From positions 1 through 17,233 of the forward strand of contig JAKFCU010000086.1 in NCBI GenBank assembly GCA_036676475.1: a stretch of DNA of 17,233 bases, read 5' to 3'. This DNA is from LC029 sp036676475. Lineage in GTDB: Bacteria; Bacillota; Bacilli; Aneurinibacillales; RAOX-1. A model generated the notes under the pieces. It ran no database searches, was not told the origin of the DNA, and was given only the letters and a program-made list of their open reading frames with translations. Below, one piece after another: positions 6,840-13,507 of the stretch. Both the position numbers and the translations under genes were made by a program. How positions within the stretch are numbered: the stretch's first letter is position 1; the number at the start of each line of letters is the position of its first letter.

Positions 6840-7928
6840 TTAATTAGTTGTAGTTGTTGTAGTTGTTGTAGTTTCATCAGCAGTTGTGTCTGTAGTAGTT
6901 TCATCAGTTTCATTTGATTCAGTTGTAGTTGCATCATCAGTTGCGTCTGTAGTAGTTTCTGCAGTTGCATCAGTTGTAGTTGCTTCAGTTGTAGTTGCTT
7001 CTGCTTCGGTTGCAGTTGCTTCCTCTTCATCAATAACAATCGCTGTTTGGGTTTCTTGCTCCCAAAGTACCTTTGCTTTTAATCCTTGACTGAGGAAGCG
7101 AAGAGGGACGACGGTTCTGCCTTTAATAATTTTAGCAGGCACATCCAGCTTATATTCTTTGCCATCTACTGTTGCTACCATGCTATCAATGGTAAGAACT
7201 ACCACAGCACCATCTTTGGTTACCGTAACGGTTCTTGTTTCTGCATCCCATTTTACTTCAGCATCCAGAGCTTCAGACAGGGCACGGAAAGGTACGAGGG
7301 TTCTCCCGCTTTCGATCACTGGAGGAACGTCCATTTCTGGTTCTACTCCATTCACAAGCGCTTTTACGCCTACCTTGCCCATTTTCTTTAATAGCTTCCC
7401 AATTTCCTTGTACTCTTTCAAAAGGACATCATCCGAAGAATCGTTTAGCTTTTGTACATATTCTTGCTGAACATGTAGAGCCTTTTCAAATTCACCAAGG
7501 TCAGCATAAAGCTTAGTCAAAGAATCTACAGCAGCTTCAGCTTCTGTTCCTTCTAGACCCTCTACTTCTTTTTCAACGGCAGCTAGCTCTTCTAGCTGAG
7601 CTTTCAATGCATTTGTGCGGTTTTCGATGGATCCCAATTTACCTGTCTGTGCGTTAACATTGCCCTCTTGATCAACGAATTGCTTGTATTTAGCTTCGAT
7701 TTTTTCAAGTTTTTGAACATAGACATCGTTTACCACAGTTGTGTCTGTATTGGTTTCAAGGGTCGTATCTTCGTCTGCAGATATGGTTTGATCCGCAGTT
7801 GCGGTTGTGTCAGCTTCTGCCTTTGTTTTTCCTTTTGCATCCGCGTTGCCATTGGCAAAAGCTGCTTGGGAGAAAATTAAGCTTGCCGCTAATAATCCTA
7901 AAGTGGTCGTTTTCCAATATTTACTCAT
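6840..7928 (-). CDS. Secreted protein with copper amine oxidase N-terminal (stalk-like) domain and Thr/Asp/Glu-rich tail
   Basis: This 362-residue protein has a typical signal peptide (MSKYWKTTTLGLLAASLIFS, probable cut after AFA at about 25). A Thr/Ala/Asp-rich segment follows, then a helical, coiled-coil-like region (about 70-185, rich in Glu, Lys and Leu). The copper_amine_oxidase_N domain spans about 188-300, with the paired signatures VPPVIESGRTLVPFRALSEAL and VPAKIIKGRTVVPLRFLSQGL; each is followed by a beta-rich segment ending in W-E/D-..T-.T or T.I. The tail (about 301-362) is made almost only of Thr, Ala, Glu and Asp and ends in nine Thr before Asn. The amine-oxidase catalytic domain is absent; in Bacillales this small domain is common in cell-surface and spore proteins. 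AAGAGGAA upstream of ATG 7928-7926 supports the start. Function is unknown, probably cell-surface. Confidence 0.88.
   Translation of the reverse strand: MSKYWKTTTLGLLAASLIFSQAAFANGNADAKGKTKAEADTTATADQTISADEDTTLETNTDTTVVNDVYVQKLEKIEAKYKQFVDQEGNVNAQTGKLGSIENRTNALKAQLEELAAVEKEVEGLEGTEAEAAVDSLTKLYADLGEFEKALHVQQEYVQKLNDSSDDVLLKEYKEIGKLLKKMGKVGVKALVNGVEPEMDVPPVIESGRTLVPFRALSEALDAEVKWDAETRTVTVTKDGAVVVLTIDSMVATVDGKEYKLDVPAKIIKGRTVVPLRFLSQGLKAKVLWEQETQTAIVIDEEEATATEAEATTTEATTTDATAETTTDATDDATTTESNETDETTTDTTADETTTTTTTTTN
6843..7030. repeat. Degenerate triplet repeats encoding the Thr/Ala/Asp/Glu tail
   Basis: The plus strand reads repeats of GTAGTTGTT, GTAGTAGTT and GTAGTTGCATCA over about 190 bases, encoding runs such as TTT, TTEATTTDAT and DETTTDTTADETTT on the minus strand. 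The length is a plausible target for replication slippage and so for variation between strains. Confidence 0.7.
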
Positions 7929-7958
7929 TATACATTCCTCTTTTCTTTTCTATGTAAG

Positions 7959-7979
7959 ATGTTTAGTCTACTTAAACAT
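7959..7979. promoter_or_regulatory. Inverted repeat upstream of the secreted-protein gene
   Basis: ATGTTTA and TAAACAT (7 bp each) flank a 7-base spacer, 31-51 bases before the start codon at 7928. Its position is right for an operator or a leader hairpin. No regulator is suggested by the sequence. Confidence 0.35.
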
Positions 7980-8001
7980 ACGGAGGTATTCTTCTATTTG
8001 T

Positions 8002-8012
8002 GGGGGGGGGGG
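8002..8012 (+). repeat. Homopolymer tract of 11 G
   Basis: An uninterrupted run of 11 G on the plus strand is followed shortly by GAGCTG and T8. It lies between two divergent genes, the secreted-protein gene (start 7928) and the YitT-family gene (start 8164). Such a tract is unusual in this AT-rich spacer and is prone to slippage or to sequencing error. Confidence 0.9.
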
Positions 8013-8035
8013 AGCTGTTTTTTTGATTTATTTGT

Positions 8036-8085
8036 ACTTAGAGATCAAGTATTATACGCATAAGGATACGCTAGTAGCTTTCTTA
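8036..8085 (-). repeat. Family A intergenic repeat, single diverged copy
   Basis: The 39-bp core at 8047-8085 is preceded by the linker ACTTAGAGATC seen at 6221-6232. The left hairpin arm has GGATAC for GGCTAC and the loop is GCTA, so the stem is weakened. It lies in the leader region of the YitT-family gene; unlike the other copies no gene ends at its TAA side. Confidence 0.9.
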
Positions 8086-8100
8086 GAAAATGGGAGAGTG

Positions 8101-8128
8101 TTATACTTTTCAACGGAAAAAATATAAT
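8101..8128 (+). promoter_or_regulatory. Possible promoter of the YitT-family gene
   Basis: A perfect -10 TATAAT lies at 8123-8128, 35 bases ahead of the start codon. The only -35 in place, TTATAC (8101-8106, 16-base spacer), is poor. Confidence 0.35.
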
Positions 8129-8163
8129 TAATAAATAATCTTAGATAAGGATCGAGATCAAAT

Positions 8164-9039
8164 ATGGAGCAAACAATGAATAAAAGACGAGAGCCTAAAG
8201 AAGAACCTTGGTTTACTGTGGTAAAAGAATATTTTTTTCTATTTGTTGGGTCCTTTCTGATAGCAGTCACTTTTAACTTGTTTTTAAATGCCTTTGATAT
8301 TGCTTCAGGTGGAGTAAGCGGGATTAGTATCATTTCTAAAGATCTGTTTGGATGGCGTCCAGCCTTTACCCAGTGGGCTTTTAATTTATTATTGATTGGA
8401 TTAGGTTTTGTCTTTTTAGGTAGACAATTTGGCTTGAAAACGATCATTGGTACCCTCGTTCTTCCTCTGTTTGTATTTATAACAGAGGATTGGCCAACCA
8501 TCACGAGTGAGCCCTTATTAGCAGCCTTATATGGTGGAGTAGGGGTGGGATTAGGACTTGGTTTAGTTTTCAGGGGAAATGCCTCGACGGGTGGAACCGA
8601 TTTAATTGCACAAATCATTCATAAATTTACAGGTGTATCCTTAGGGATCGCGGTTTTATTGATCGATGGGTTAGTGGTCATTACCGCAGGACTTGTGTAC
8701 GGGCCGGAACGAGCCTTGTATGCGCTCATTGCTTTGTACATTACGGGGAAAACGATTGATGTCGTGCAAATGGGACTTGGGGTTTCGAAAATGGCTTTTA
8801 TCATTTCCGGGAATCTCGAAAAAATTCAAGAAGCAATTTTATATGATTTGGATCGGGGAGTCACACGCATTCCAGGGTATGGCGGCTTTACAGAGAAGGA
8901 GAGACCTGTACTGATGTGTGTTGTTTCACAAAGTGAGATTAACCATCTGAAGAAGCTAGTTCAGGAAACGGATCCAAGTGCATTTGTAATCGTGACGGAT
9001 GCGAATGAAGTGTTGGGGGAAGGCTTTAAGCGGTATTAA
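8164..9039 (+). CDS. YitT-family membrane protein (YvjA-like)
   Basis: The product has 291 residues. After a short basic start it has about five hydrophobic segments (roughly residues 20-45, 75-95, 97-110, 118-135 and 155-180) typical of the YitT membrane domain, with the conserved glycine-rich patches ASGGVSGISII and GNASTGGTDLIAQII. A C-terminal soluble DUF2179 domain follows (about 205-288; RGVTRIPGYGGF, then FVIVTDANEVLGEGF). The biochemical role of the family is not established, although the domain suggests a ligand-controlled transporter or channel. B. subtilis yvjA lies beside prfB, and the nearness of secA-prfB here suggests the same orthologue. AAGGA (8146-8150) precedes ATG 8164 at a long distance; ATG 8176, with GGAG at 8166-8169, is an alternative start that would drop four residues. 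Confidence 0.92.
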   Translation: MEQTMNKRREPKEEPWFTVVKEYFFLFVGSFLIAVTFNLFLNAFDIASGGVSGISIISKDLFGWRPAFTQWAFNLLLIGLGFVFLGRQFGLKTIIGTLVLPLFVFITEDWPTITSEPLLAALYGGVGVGLGLGLVFRGNASTGGTDLIAQIIHKFTGVSLGIAVLLIDGLVVITAGLVYGPERALYALIALYITGKTIDVVQMGLGVSKMAFIISGNLEKIQEAILYDLDRGVTRIPGYGGFTEKERPVLMCVVSQSEINHLKKLVQETDPSAFVIVTDANEVLGEGFKRY

Positions 9040-9067
9040 GTACAGCTAGAAGTAGGAGAGTGGCGAT

Positions 9068-9252
9068 TTAATCGGAAAATTTCCGGTTAGGATTGTAATA
9101 CTTCGAGGAATAGACTAATTAATCGGAAATACTCCGGTTAATATTAGAAAAACTGACATTTTTCCACTCAGTGCGTGCTATAATCGGAGTTTTTCCGGTT
9201 GTAGCCCTTCTTTTCTATCTATTCTTTTTTCTAATCGGAAAATTTCCGGTTA
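9068..9252. repeat. Family B palindrome cluster 1: four copies spaced 51, 61 and 51 bp
   Basis: Four 22-bp copies start at 9068, 9119, 9180 and 9231. The consensus is TTAATCGG, an AT-rich centre, then CCGGTTA, with the core CGGAAAATTTCCG being a perfect palindrome in copies 1 and 4. Copies 2 (GGAAATACTCCG) and 3 (GGAGTTTTTCCG) are imperfect. The spacers (29, 39 and 29 bp) share no sequence with each other. Copy 4 read on the minus strand begins with TAA, which is the stop codon of the nuclease-like gene ending at 9250. There is no other gene in 9040-9249. Confidence 0.93.
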
Positions 9253-9915
9253 GAAAAAGGGGCTTTTTACTTCATCACCCAGTAGATAAGAATGAAATCG
9301 CTGTTTTCCGGATGTTGGAACCAACATTCTTTTTTTGACTAATTCGAGGAGGATTTTTTTCACTGTTTTGTCACTTAGCTTCAATAGCTGGGCAACTACT
9401 CTTGGTGTAACTACATTCCCACTCTTCAAAGCAAATCGAATCACTTCCTTTTCTATAAAGGTCAGTGAAAGGTGATCCAGTTCCTCTCCCAACATTTTGC
9501 CGATCACTTGCTGAGTAATCTGCTGGCACCTCCGGGGCTGCTCCTTTACTTGATCATAGGAAAAGCGGATAACCGTCCATCCGTCCATAATAAGTTGGTT
9601 TTGTCGATCGAGACTATCTGAAAATTGCCATCGACTCATGTTCTTTACATGCGGACCATAACCGTCTATCTCAAAACAGATCCTCATTGCAGCTCGGATA
9701 TAAGCAAAATCCAAGTATCTTTTTCCATCCTTGAAATCATTCACTTCATATTCTGGATGAAGGTAGTGGAAATTATGGAATTGGGGCCACCACACTTGTT
9801 TCAAAAATAGCATCTCTGCCTGACCGTGTCCTTCTTCCAATCGTCGCAGTCGTTCTCCTTTTCTCGCCTGTAAGTGTCCGTTCAAAAAGGAGTCATATTC
9901 ATCTTCAAATCCCAT
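9250..9915 (-). CDS. DUF559/Vsr-like endonuclease-fold protein with C-terminal winged helix
   Basis: The protein has 221 residues; the start is supported by AAGGAGGG five bases upstream. The middle part has the signature of the PD-(D/E)XK fold as in Vsr and DUF559 proteins: RYLDFAY with D69, then ICFEIDGYGPH with E82 and D84, then DSLDRQNQLIMDGWTVIRFSYDQV (D100 to V122), where the R-Q...GW.VIRF block is characteristic. A possible further acidic residue is E34. The C-terminal region (about 155-215) resembles a winged helix (TFIEKEVIRFALKSGNVVTP, then AQLLKLSDKTVKKILLELVKK). No methylase or other restriction gene is near, so it is not an obvious restriction enzyme. Nuclease activity and target are inferred from motifs alone. 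The stop codon comes from a family B repeat. Confidence 0.8.
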   Translation of the reverse strand: MGFEDEYDSFLNGHLQARKGERLRRLEEGHGQAEMLFLKQVWWPQFHNFHYLHPEYEVNDFKDGKRYLDFAYIRAAMRICFEIDGYGPHVKNMSRWQFSDSLDRQNQLIMDGWTVIRFSYDQVKEQPRRCQQITQQVIGKMLGEELDHLSLTFIEKEVIRFALKSGNVVTPRVVAQLLKLSDKTVKKILLELVKKRMLVPTSGKQRFHSYLLGDEVKSPFF

Positions 9916-9963
9916 ATCATCCCTCCTTAGGGAAGTTTTTATTACCTTACTTTATTCTAAATG

Positions 9964-9991
9964 AAAAGGGATAGCCTAAGCTATCCCTTTT
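9964..9991 (-). terminator. Terminator between the nuclease-like gene and tkt
   Basis: AAAAGGGATAGC (9964-9975) and GCTATCCCTTTT (9980-9991) form a perfect 12-bp stem with a CTAA loop. On the minus strand it follows tkt at about 57 bases; the family A copy lies between the stop and this hairpin. Confidence 0.85.
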
Positions 9992-10011
9992 CTTCTATTT
10001 TACTTATCCGA

Positions 10012-10050
10012 AAGTATTATACGCATAAGGCTACGCCAATAGCTTTCTTA
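10012..10050 (-). repeat. Family A intergenic repeat, single copy at the end of tkt
   Basis: The complete 39-bp core has loop variant GCCA and right arm ATAGCTTT. Its final TTA (10048-10050) is the TAA stop codon of tkt on the minus strand. The bases before it (ACTTATCCGA) resemble the linker of other copies. Confidence 0.93.
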
Positions 10051-12054
10051 TAACACCTTTTCCACATGCTTCAGCACGTTTTCCACAGTAAATCCGTATT
10101 CCTTAATCAACAGGTCTCCAGGAGCGGAAGCACCAAATCCGTTAATTCCGATAATCGATCCTTGATCACCTGTATAACGTTCCCAACCTAGTGGGTGAGC
10201 CATTTCCATCGCTACGCGAGCTTTGACATCAGGGAGGAGGACGGAGTCCTTGTATTCTTGAGACTGGCTTTCGAAAACTTCCCAGCTAGGCATACTGACG
10301 ACACGAGCAGCGATTCCTTTTTCGGCAAGCGCTTTTTGTGCATTGACGGCTAGACTAACTTCGGAACCGGTAGCCAAAAGAAGAACTTGAGGTTTTTCAC
10401 CATTTGCAGGATCCGCTATTACATATGCCCCTTTAGCTACACCCTCACGTGCTTTTTCAGCTGTACCATCCAGTACTGGAAGCTTTTGACGAGTAAGAAT
10501 CATGGCTACAGGAGCATCTTTATGTTCTATCGCATAGCGGTAGGCTTGAATGGTTTCGTTGGCATCCGCAGGACGCATGACCACCAAGTTCGGGATGACA
10601 CGAAGAGAAGGCAGGTGCTCAACTGGTTCGTGAGTTGGTCCATCTTCACCAACGGCAATACTGTCATGGGTGAACACGTAAATGACCGGCTGATTCATTA
10701 AAGCAGAAAGTCGTACAGCAGGGCGTACATAATCCGAGAATACGAAGAAGGTAGCACCGTAAGGGCGAACACCGCCATGCAGGGATAAACCGTTCAAAGC
10801 GGCTCCCATAGCAAATTCACGCACTCCGAACCAAACGTTGCGGCCGGCATAATTTTTCGTTTCAAACACGGGCAATCCTTTAAGTGTCGTATTGTTGGAT
10901 GAAGCCAAGTCAGCCGATCCCCCGAAAAGAGTAGGCAGGTTTTTGGCGATCGCATTTAATGCAGCACCGGAAGACTCACGGGTGGCCTGGGCTGATGAAT
11001 CTGGCTGGAAAACGGGAAGATCAGCATCCCAACCTTCTGGCAGCTCGCCCTTCATGGCTAACGTAAACTGTTGGGCCAATTCAGGATAGGCTTTTTGGTA
11101 GGCCGCAAAGGTTTCGTTCCATTCTGCTTCTTTCTTCTGACCAGCTTCTTTCAACGCCTCGAAATGGGATTGGACTTCGCCCGGTACTTCAAATGGCTCA
11201 TGAGCCCATCCATATGTTTGTTTAGCCAATGCTGTTTCATCAGGGCCTAGTGGAGATCCGTGAGCAGCCGATTTACCCGCTTTGTTTGGGCTTCCGTATC
11301 CGATAACCGTACGCACTTCGATCATGGTTGGACGCTTCAGATCCTTTTTCGCTTCTTCAATTGCTTGTCCGATCGCTTGGATATCGTTTCCATCCTCTAC
11401 GCGAAGGTACTGCCATCCATAAGATTCGTAGCGCTTCGCTACACTTTCGGTAAAGGAAAAGGACAGTTCCCCATCCAGGGAGATGTCATTGGAATCGTAG
11501 AGGACAATCATCTTTCCGAGGCCCATATGTCCAGCCATGGAGGCTGCTTCTGCGGAAACCCCCTCCATCAAGTCACCGTCTCCGCAAATGGAGTAGGTAA
11601 AGTGATTGACAATTTCATGTCCTTCCTTATTATATGTAGCGGCTAAATGGGCTTCTGCCATGGCCATCCCTACTGCCATCGAAATCCCTTGGCCCAATGG
11701 ACCTGTGGTCGCTTCTACTCCTGGGGTATGTCCAAATTCCGGATGTCCAGGTGTTTTGCTGCCCCATTGACGGAAGTTTTTTAGTTCCTCGATGGGAAGA
11801 TTATAGCCTGTTAAGTGTAAAAGGCTGTAAAGTAGAGCGGAACCGTGTCCTGCCGATAAAATAAAGCGGTCACGATCGGCCCATTCAGGATTCGCAGGGT
11901 TATGATTCATATGTTTTGCCCAAAGCTCATAAGCCATGGGAGCGGCTCCCATCGGCATTCCTGGGTGACCGGATTTAGCCTGTTCAACCATATCAATAGA
12001 AAGCGTCCGAATGGCGCTGATGGCTAACTGATCAAGATTCGTGCTGACAGTCAT
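10048..12054 (-). CDS. tkt: Transketolase
   Basis: This 668-residue, thiamine-diphosphate-dependent enzyme moves two-carbon ketol units between sugar phosphates in the non-oxidative pentose phosphate pathway. The Mg-ThDP motif GDGDLMEG is at about 158-165, closing with DSNDISLDG (about 187-195). The substrate-binding histidines lie in KSGHPGMPMGAAP and SAGHGSALLYSLLH. The pyrimidine-binding domain begins around GVREFAMGAALNGLSLHGGV and is followed by THDSIAVGEDGPTHEPVEHL, the usual signature. The C-terminal domain has LLLATGSEVSLAVNA. The length is normal and no key residue is missing. AAGGAGGAG six bases upstream of ATG 12054-12052 fixes the start. It appears monocistronic and is transcribed against the nuclease-like gene's downstream terminator region. 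No convincing promoter was found in 12055-12190. Confidence 0.98.
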   Translation of the reverse strand: MTVSTNLDQLAISAIRTLSIDMVEQAKSGHPGMPMGAAPMAYELWAKHMNHNPANPEWADRDRFILSAGHGSALLYSLLHLTGYNLPIEELKNFRQWGSKTPGHPEFGHTPGVEATTGPLGQGISMAVGMAMAEAHLAATYNKEGHEIVNHFTYSICGDGDLMEGVSAEAASMAGHMGLGKMIVLYDSNDISLDGELSFSFTESVAKRYESYGWQYLRVEDGNDIQAIGQAIEEAKKDLKRPTMIEVRTVIGYGSPNKAGKSAAHGSPLGPDETALAKQTYGWAHEPFEVPGEVQSHFEALKEAGQKKEAEWNETFAAYQKAYPELAQQFTLAMKGELPEGWDADLPVFQPDSSAQATRESSGAALNAIAKNLPTLFGGSADLASSNNTTLKGLPVFETKNYAGRNVWFGVREFAMGAALNGLSLHGGVRPYGATFFVFSDYVRPAVRLSALMNQPVIYVFTHDSIAVGEDGPTHEPVEHLPSLRVIPNLVVMRPADANETIQAYRYAIEHKDAPVAMILTRQKLPVLDGTAEKAREGVAKGAYVIADPANGEKPQVLLLATGSEVSLAVNAQKALAEKGIAARVVSMPSWEVFESQSQEYKDSVLLPDVKARVAMEMAHPLGWERYTGDQGSIIGINGFGASAPGDLLIKEYGFTVENVLKHVEKVL

Positions 12055-12191
12055 GTAATCTCCTCCTTATTGGTAAAACCTTCTTACGCATGCGCGATAT
12101 TCCTATCTTACCATATCTGTAAAGTTTCCTGTTAGGAAAAGAAAAATTCATGGGACATCATTTGGGTTAAGGGACGGGTGGGGGCCAAATT

Positions 12192-12225
12192 AAAAAGCGG
12201 CTCCTCAAGGGGAACCGCTTTTTTA
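12192..12225 (-). terminator. Terminator of the NAGPA-domain gene
   Basis: On the minus strand the stop codon TAA (12225-12223) runs directly into AAAAAAGCGGTTCC, which pairs with GGAGCCGCTTTTT around CCTTGA, with one mismatch. Confidence 0.85.
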
Positions 12226-13272
12226 ATAGACGAGCCAGGCATTAGGCAGCCAACGGCCTCTTTCGTCATCGTTACAGGCTTTAGTCTGAATATTGATTTT
12301 TTTCGCATCCGGATCACTCGTCACGAGCATGGAGGAGGTCCCGCCATCCAACGCCATGGCATTCACTGCTCCGTATTCTTCCATTAAATTAGCCATATCC
12401 GTCATTGAAGCACCTAAGCTGTGAAGAGGTTGACGTCCATCAATGACGATAAACAAGATCGTCCCATCCGCGGTTTGTCCCATAGCCGTTCGGGGAGCGA
12501 TGCCCCAACTAGTGGCTTCCTTTCCGGCAAAGAGATTTTTACCATCAACGATCAGCTGCGGTTTGAAAGAAACAGCATCACGAACATCCAACTCGTTCAC
12601 CAACTGTTTTGCCGTATACCTGCCTGTGATCAATTTTCCGGAGTTGGTGATGGCAAGGACGGTTTCATCTCCGCCGATGGCATCTAAAAGGATTTTTCCA
12701 TCTTGAATAACTAACCCGGCGGGCTTTTCGCCGTAACCCATCCAATTGGGATCATAGAATCCACTGGCATTGACGCCTGCCAAAGCTCCTGTCCGTTCGA
12801 CAAATTCACTGATAAACTCTCCACGCGGCAGCCCTTTTCCGGATCGTTTCGTTCCTGAGGTCTGAACAAGATGGATACGGTTGGGATCATGGACCTTCAA
12901 GACATGTCCTTTAAAGTAGTGGGCCTTGCTGATTTTCTTTTCTACCGGAATGACGTCGATCAGCTCACCCTCTTCGGTAGCAGGCTCTAGGATTTCTTCT
13001 GCTTGTACGCTATTCGCAGTAGAATTCACCATTTCCGGATGGGAAAGCTCATTTCGCAGCTCATCTAATTTCCCGCTAGGGATTAATGTGTACTTGGCCC
13101 AATCGTGATGCTGGGTGACAAGCAAACTTCCCGCTAACCATAATCGCGCCTCATAGGAAGCAATATAGCCAACCAGTATTAGAACGGCTATCATGAAGCT
13201 GGCCATCCAACGGTTTTTGCGTTTTTTGGTTTGTTTTCGTTTTCGACTGCTCTCGGCTCTTGAGAGTTCCAT
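12223..13272 (-). CDS. Membrane-anchored NAGPA-domain (phosphodiester glycosidase family) protein
   Basis: The product has 349 residues from ATG 13272-13270, which follows GAAGGA (13286-13281) at eight bases. A longer frame to 13428 lacks a ribosome binding site, reads through the family C repeats and is rejected. A very basic N-terminus (RKRKQTKKRKNR) precedes one membrane helix (about 23-40, WMASFMIAVLILVGYIAS), so the bulk is probably extracellular. The NAGPA/phosphodiester glycosidase domain covers about 120-349: GVNASGFYDPNW, GIAPRTAMGQTADGTILFIVIDG and MALDGGTSSML are typical of these proteins, often annotated as exopolysaccharide biosynthesis proteins. Homologues cleave phosphodiester-linked sugars, for example on cell-wall polymers; the substrate here is unknown. 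It is divergent from the NERD-domain gene. Confidence 0.9.
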   Translation of the reverse strand: MELSRAESSRKRKQTKKRKNRWMASFMIAVLILVGYIASYEARLWLAGSLLVTQHHDWAKYTLIPSGKLDELRNELSHPEMVNSTANSVQAEEILEPATEEGELIDVIPVEKKISKAHYFKGHVLKVHDPNRIHLVQTSGTKRSGKGLPRGEFISEFVERTGALAGVNASGFYDPNWMGYGEKPAGLVIQDGKILLDAIGGDETVLAITNSGKLITGRYTAKQLVNELDVRDAVSFKPQLIVDGKNLFAGKEATSWGIAPRTAMGQTADGTILFIVIDGRQPLHSLGASMTDMANLMEEYGAVNAMALDGGTSSMLVTSDPDAKKINIQTKACNDDERGRWLPNAWLVY

Positions 13273-13355
13273 AAAGAGTCTCCTTCTTGTTTTGATAGAT
13301 TCTATTATACCAAGAAGTGAATGAGGAGAGAGGAGTAGCGTTTTGGGGCCAATTT

Positions 13356-13435
13356 GAGCATAACAGAAAAAATTCGAGCATAACCCTATTTTTTTGAGCA
13401 TATGACCAATTTTTCGCGCATAACCCAAAATTTTT
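13356..13435. repeat. Family C: four direct repeats with exact 20-bp pitch
   Basis: GAGCATAAC starts at 13356 and 13376, GAGCATATG at 13396 and GCGCATAAC at 13416. Each 9-bp core is followed by 11 bases of A/T-rich sequence (A or CC, then runs of A and T). The block lies between the divergent NAGPA-domain and NERD-domain genes. A decayed fifth copy may precede it around 13338. Confidence 0.9.
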
Positions 13436-13507
13436 GTAACAAAAGCAGGAGTTCCTTAAGCTTGTCTCGAAAAAACAACGATATCATACTCCAAAGGAGG
13501 GAACATT

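Noticed and set aside
7086..7516. Plus-strand open frames of about 100 codons inside the secreted-protein gene
   Set aside because: They are antisense to a clear signal-peptide/copper_amine_oxidase_N gene and lack start signals.
8052..8618. Minus-strand frame of 188 codons opposite the YitT-family gene
   Set aside because: Rich in Lys, Pro and Asn without domain features, and lies against a well-conserved membrane protein gene; a shadow frame.
9068..9252. CRISPR-like array (22-bp repeats, 29/39/29-bp spacers)
   Set aside because: The repeats are palindromic and degenerate, there are only four, spacing is fixed at two lengths, a second cluster has the same spacing, and no cas genes are present.
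13273..13428. N-terminal extension of the NAGPA-domain protein to 13428
   Set aside because: It has no ribosome binding site and passes through the family C repeats, while ATG 13272 has a good site and gives a normal anchor sequence.
13462..13490. TTGTCT-17-CATACT as promoter of the NERD-domain gene
   Set aside because: The predicted start would fall inside the ribosome binding site at 13493-13500, so the transcript could not be translated from it normally.
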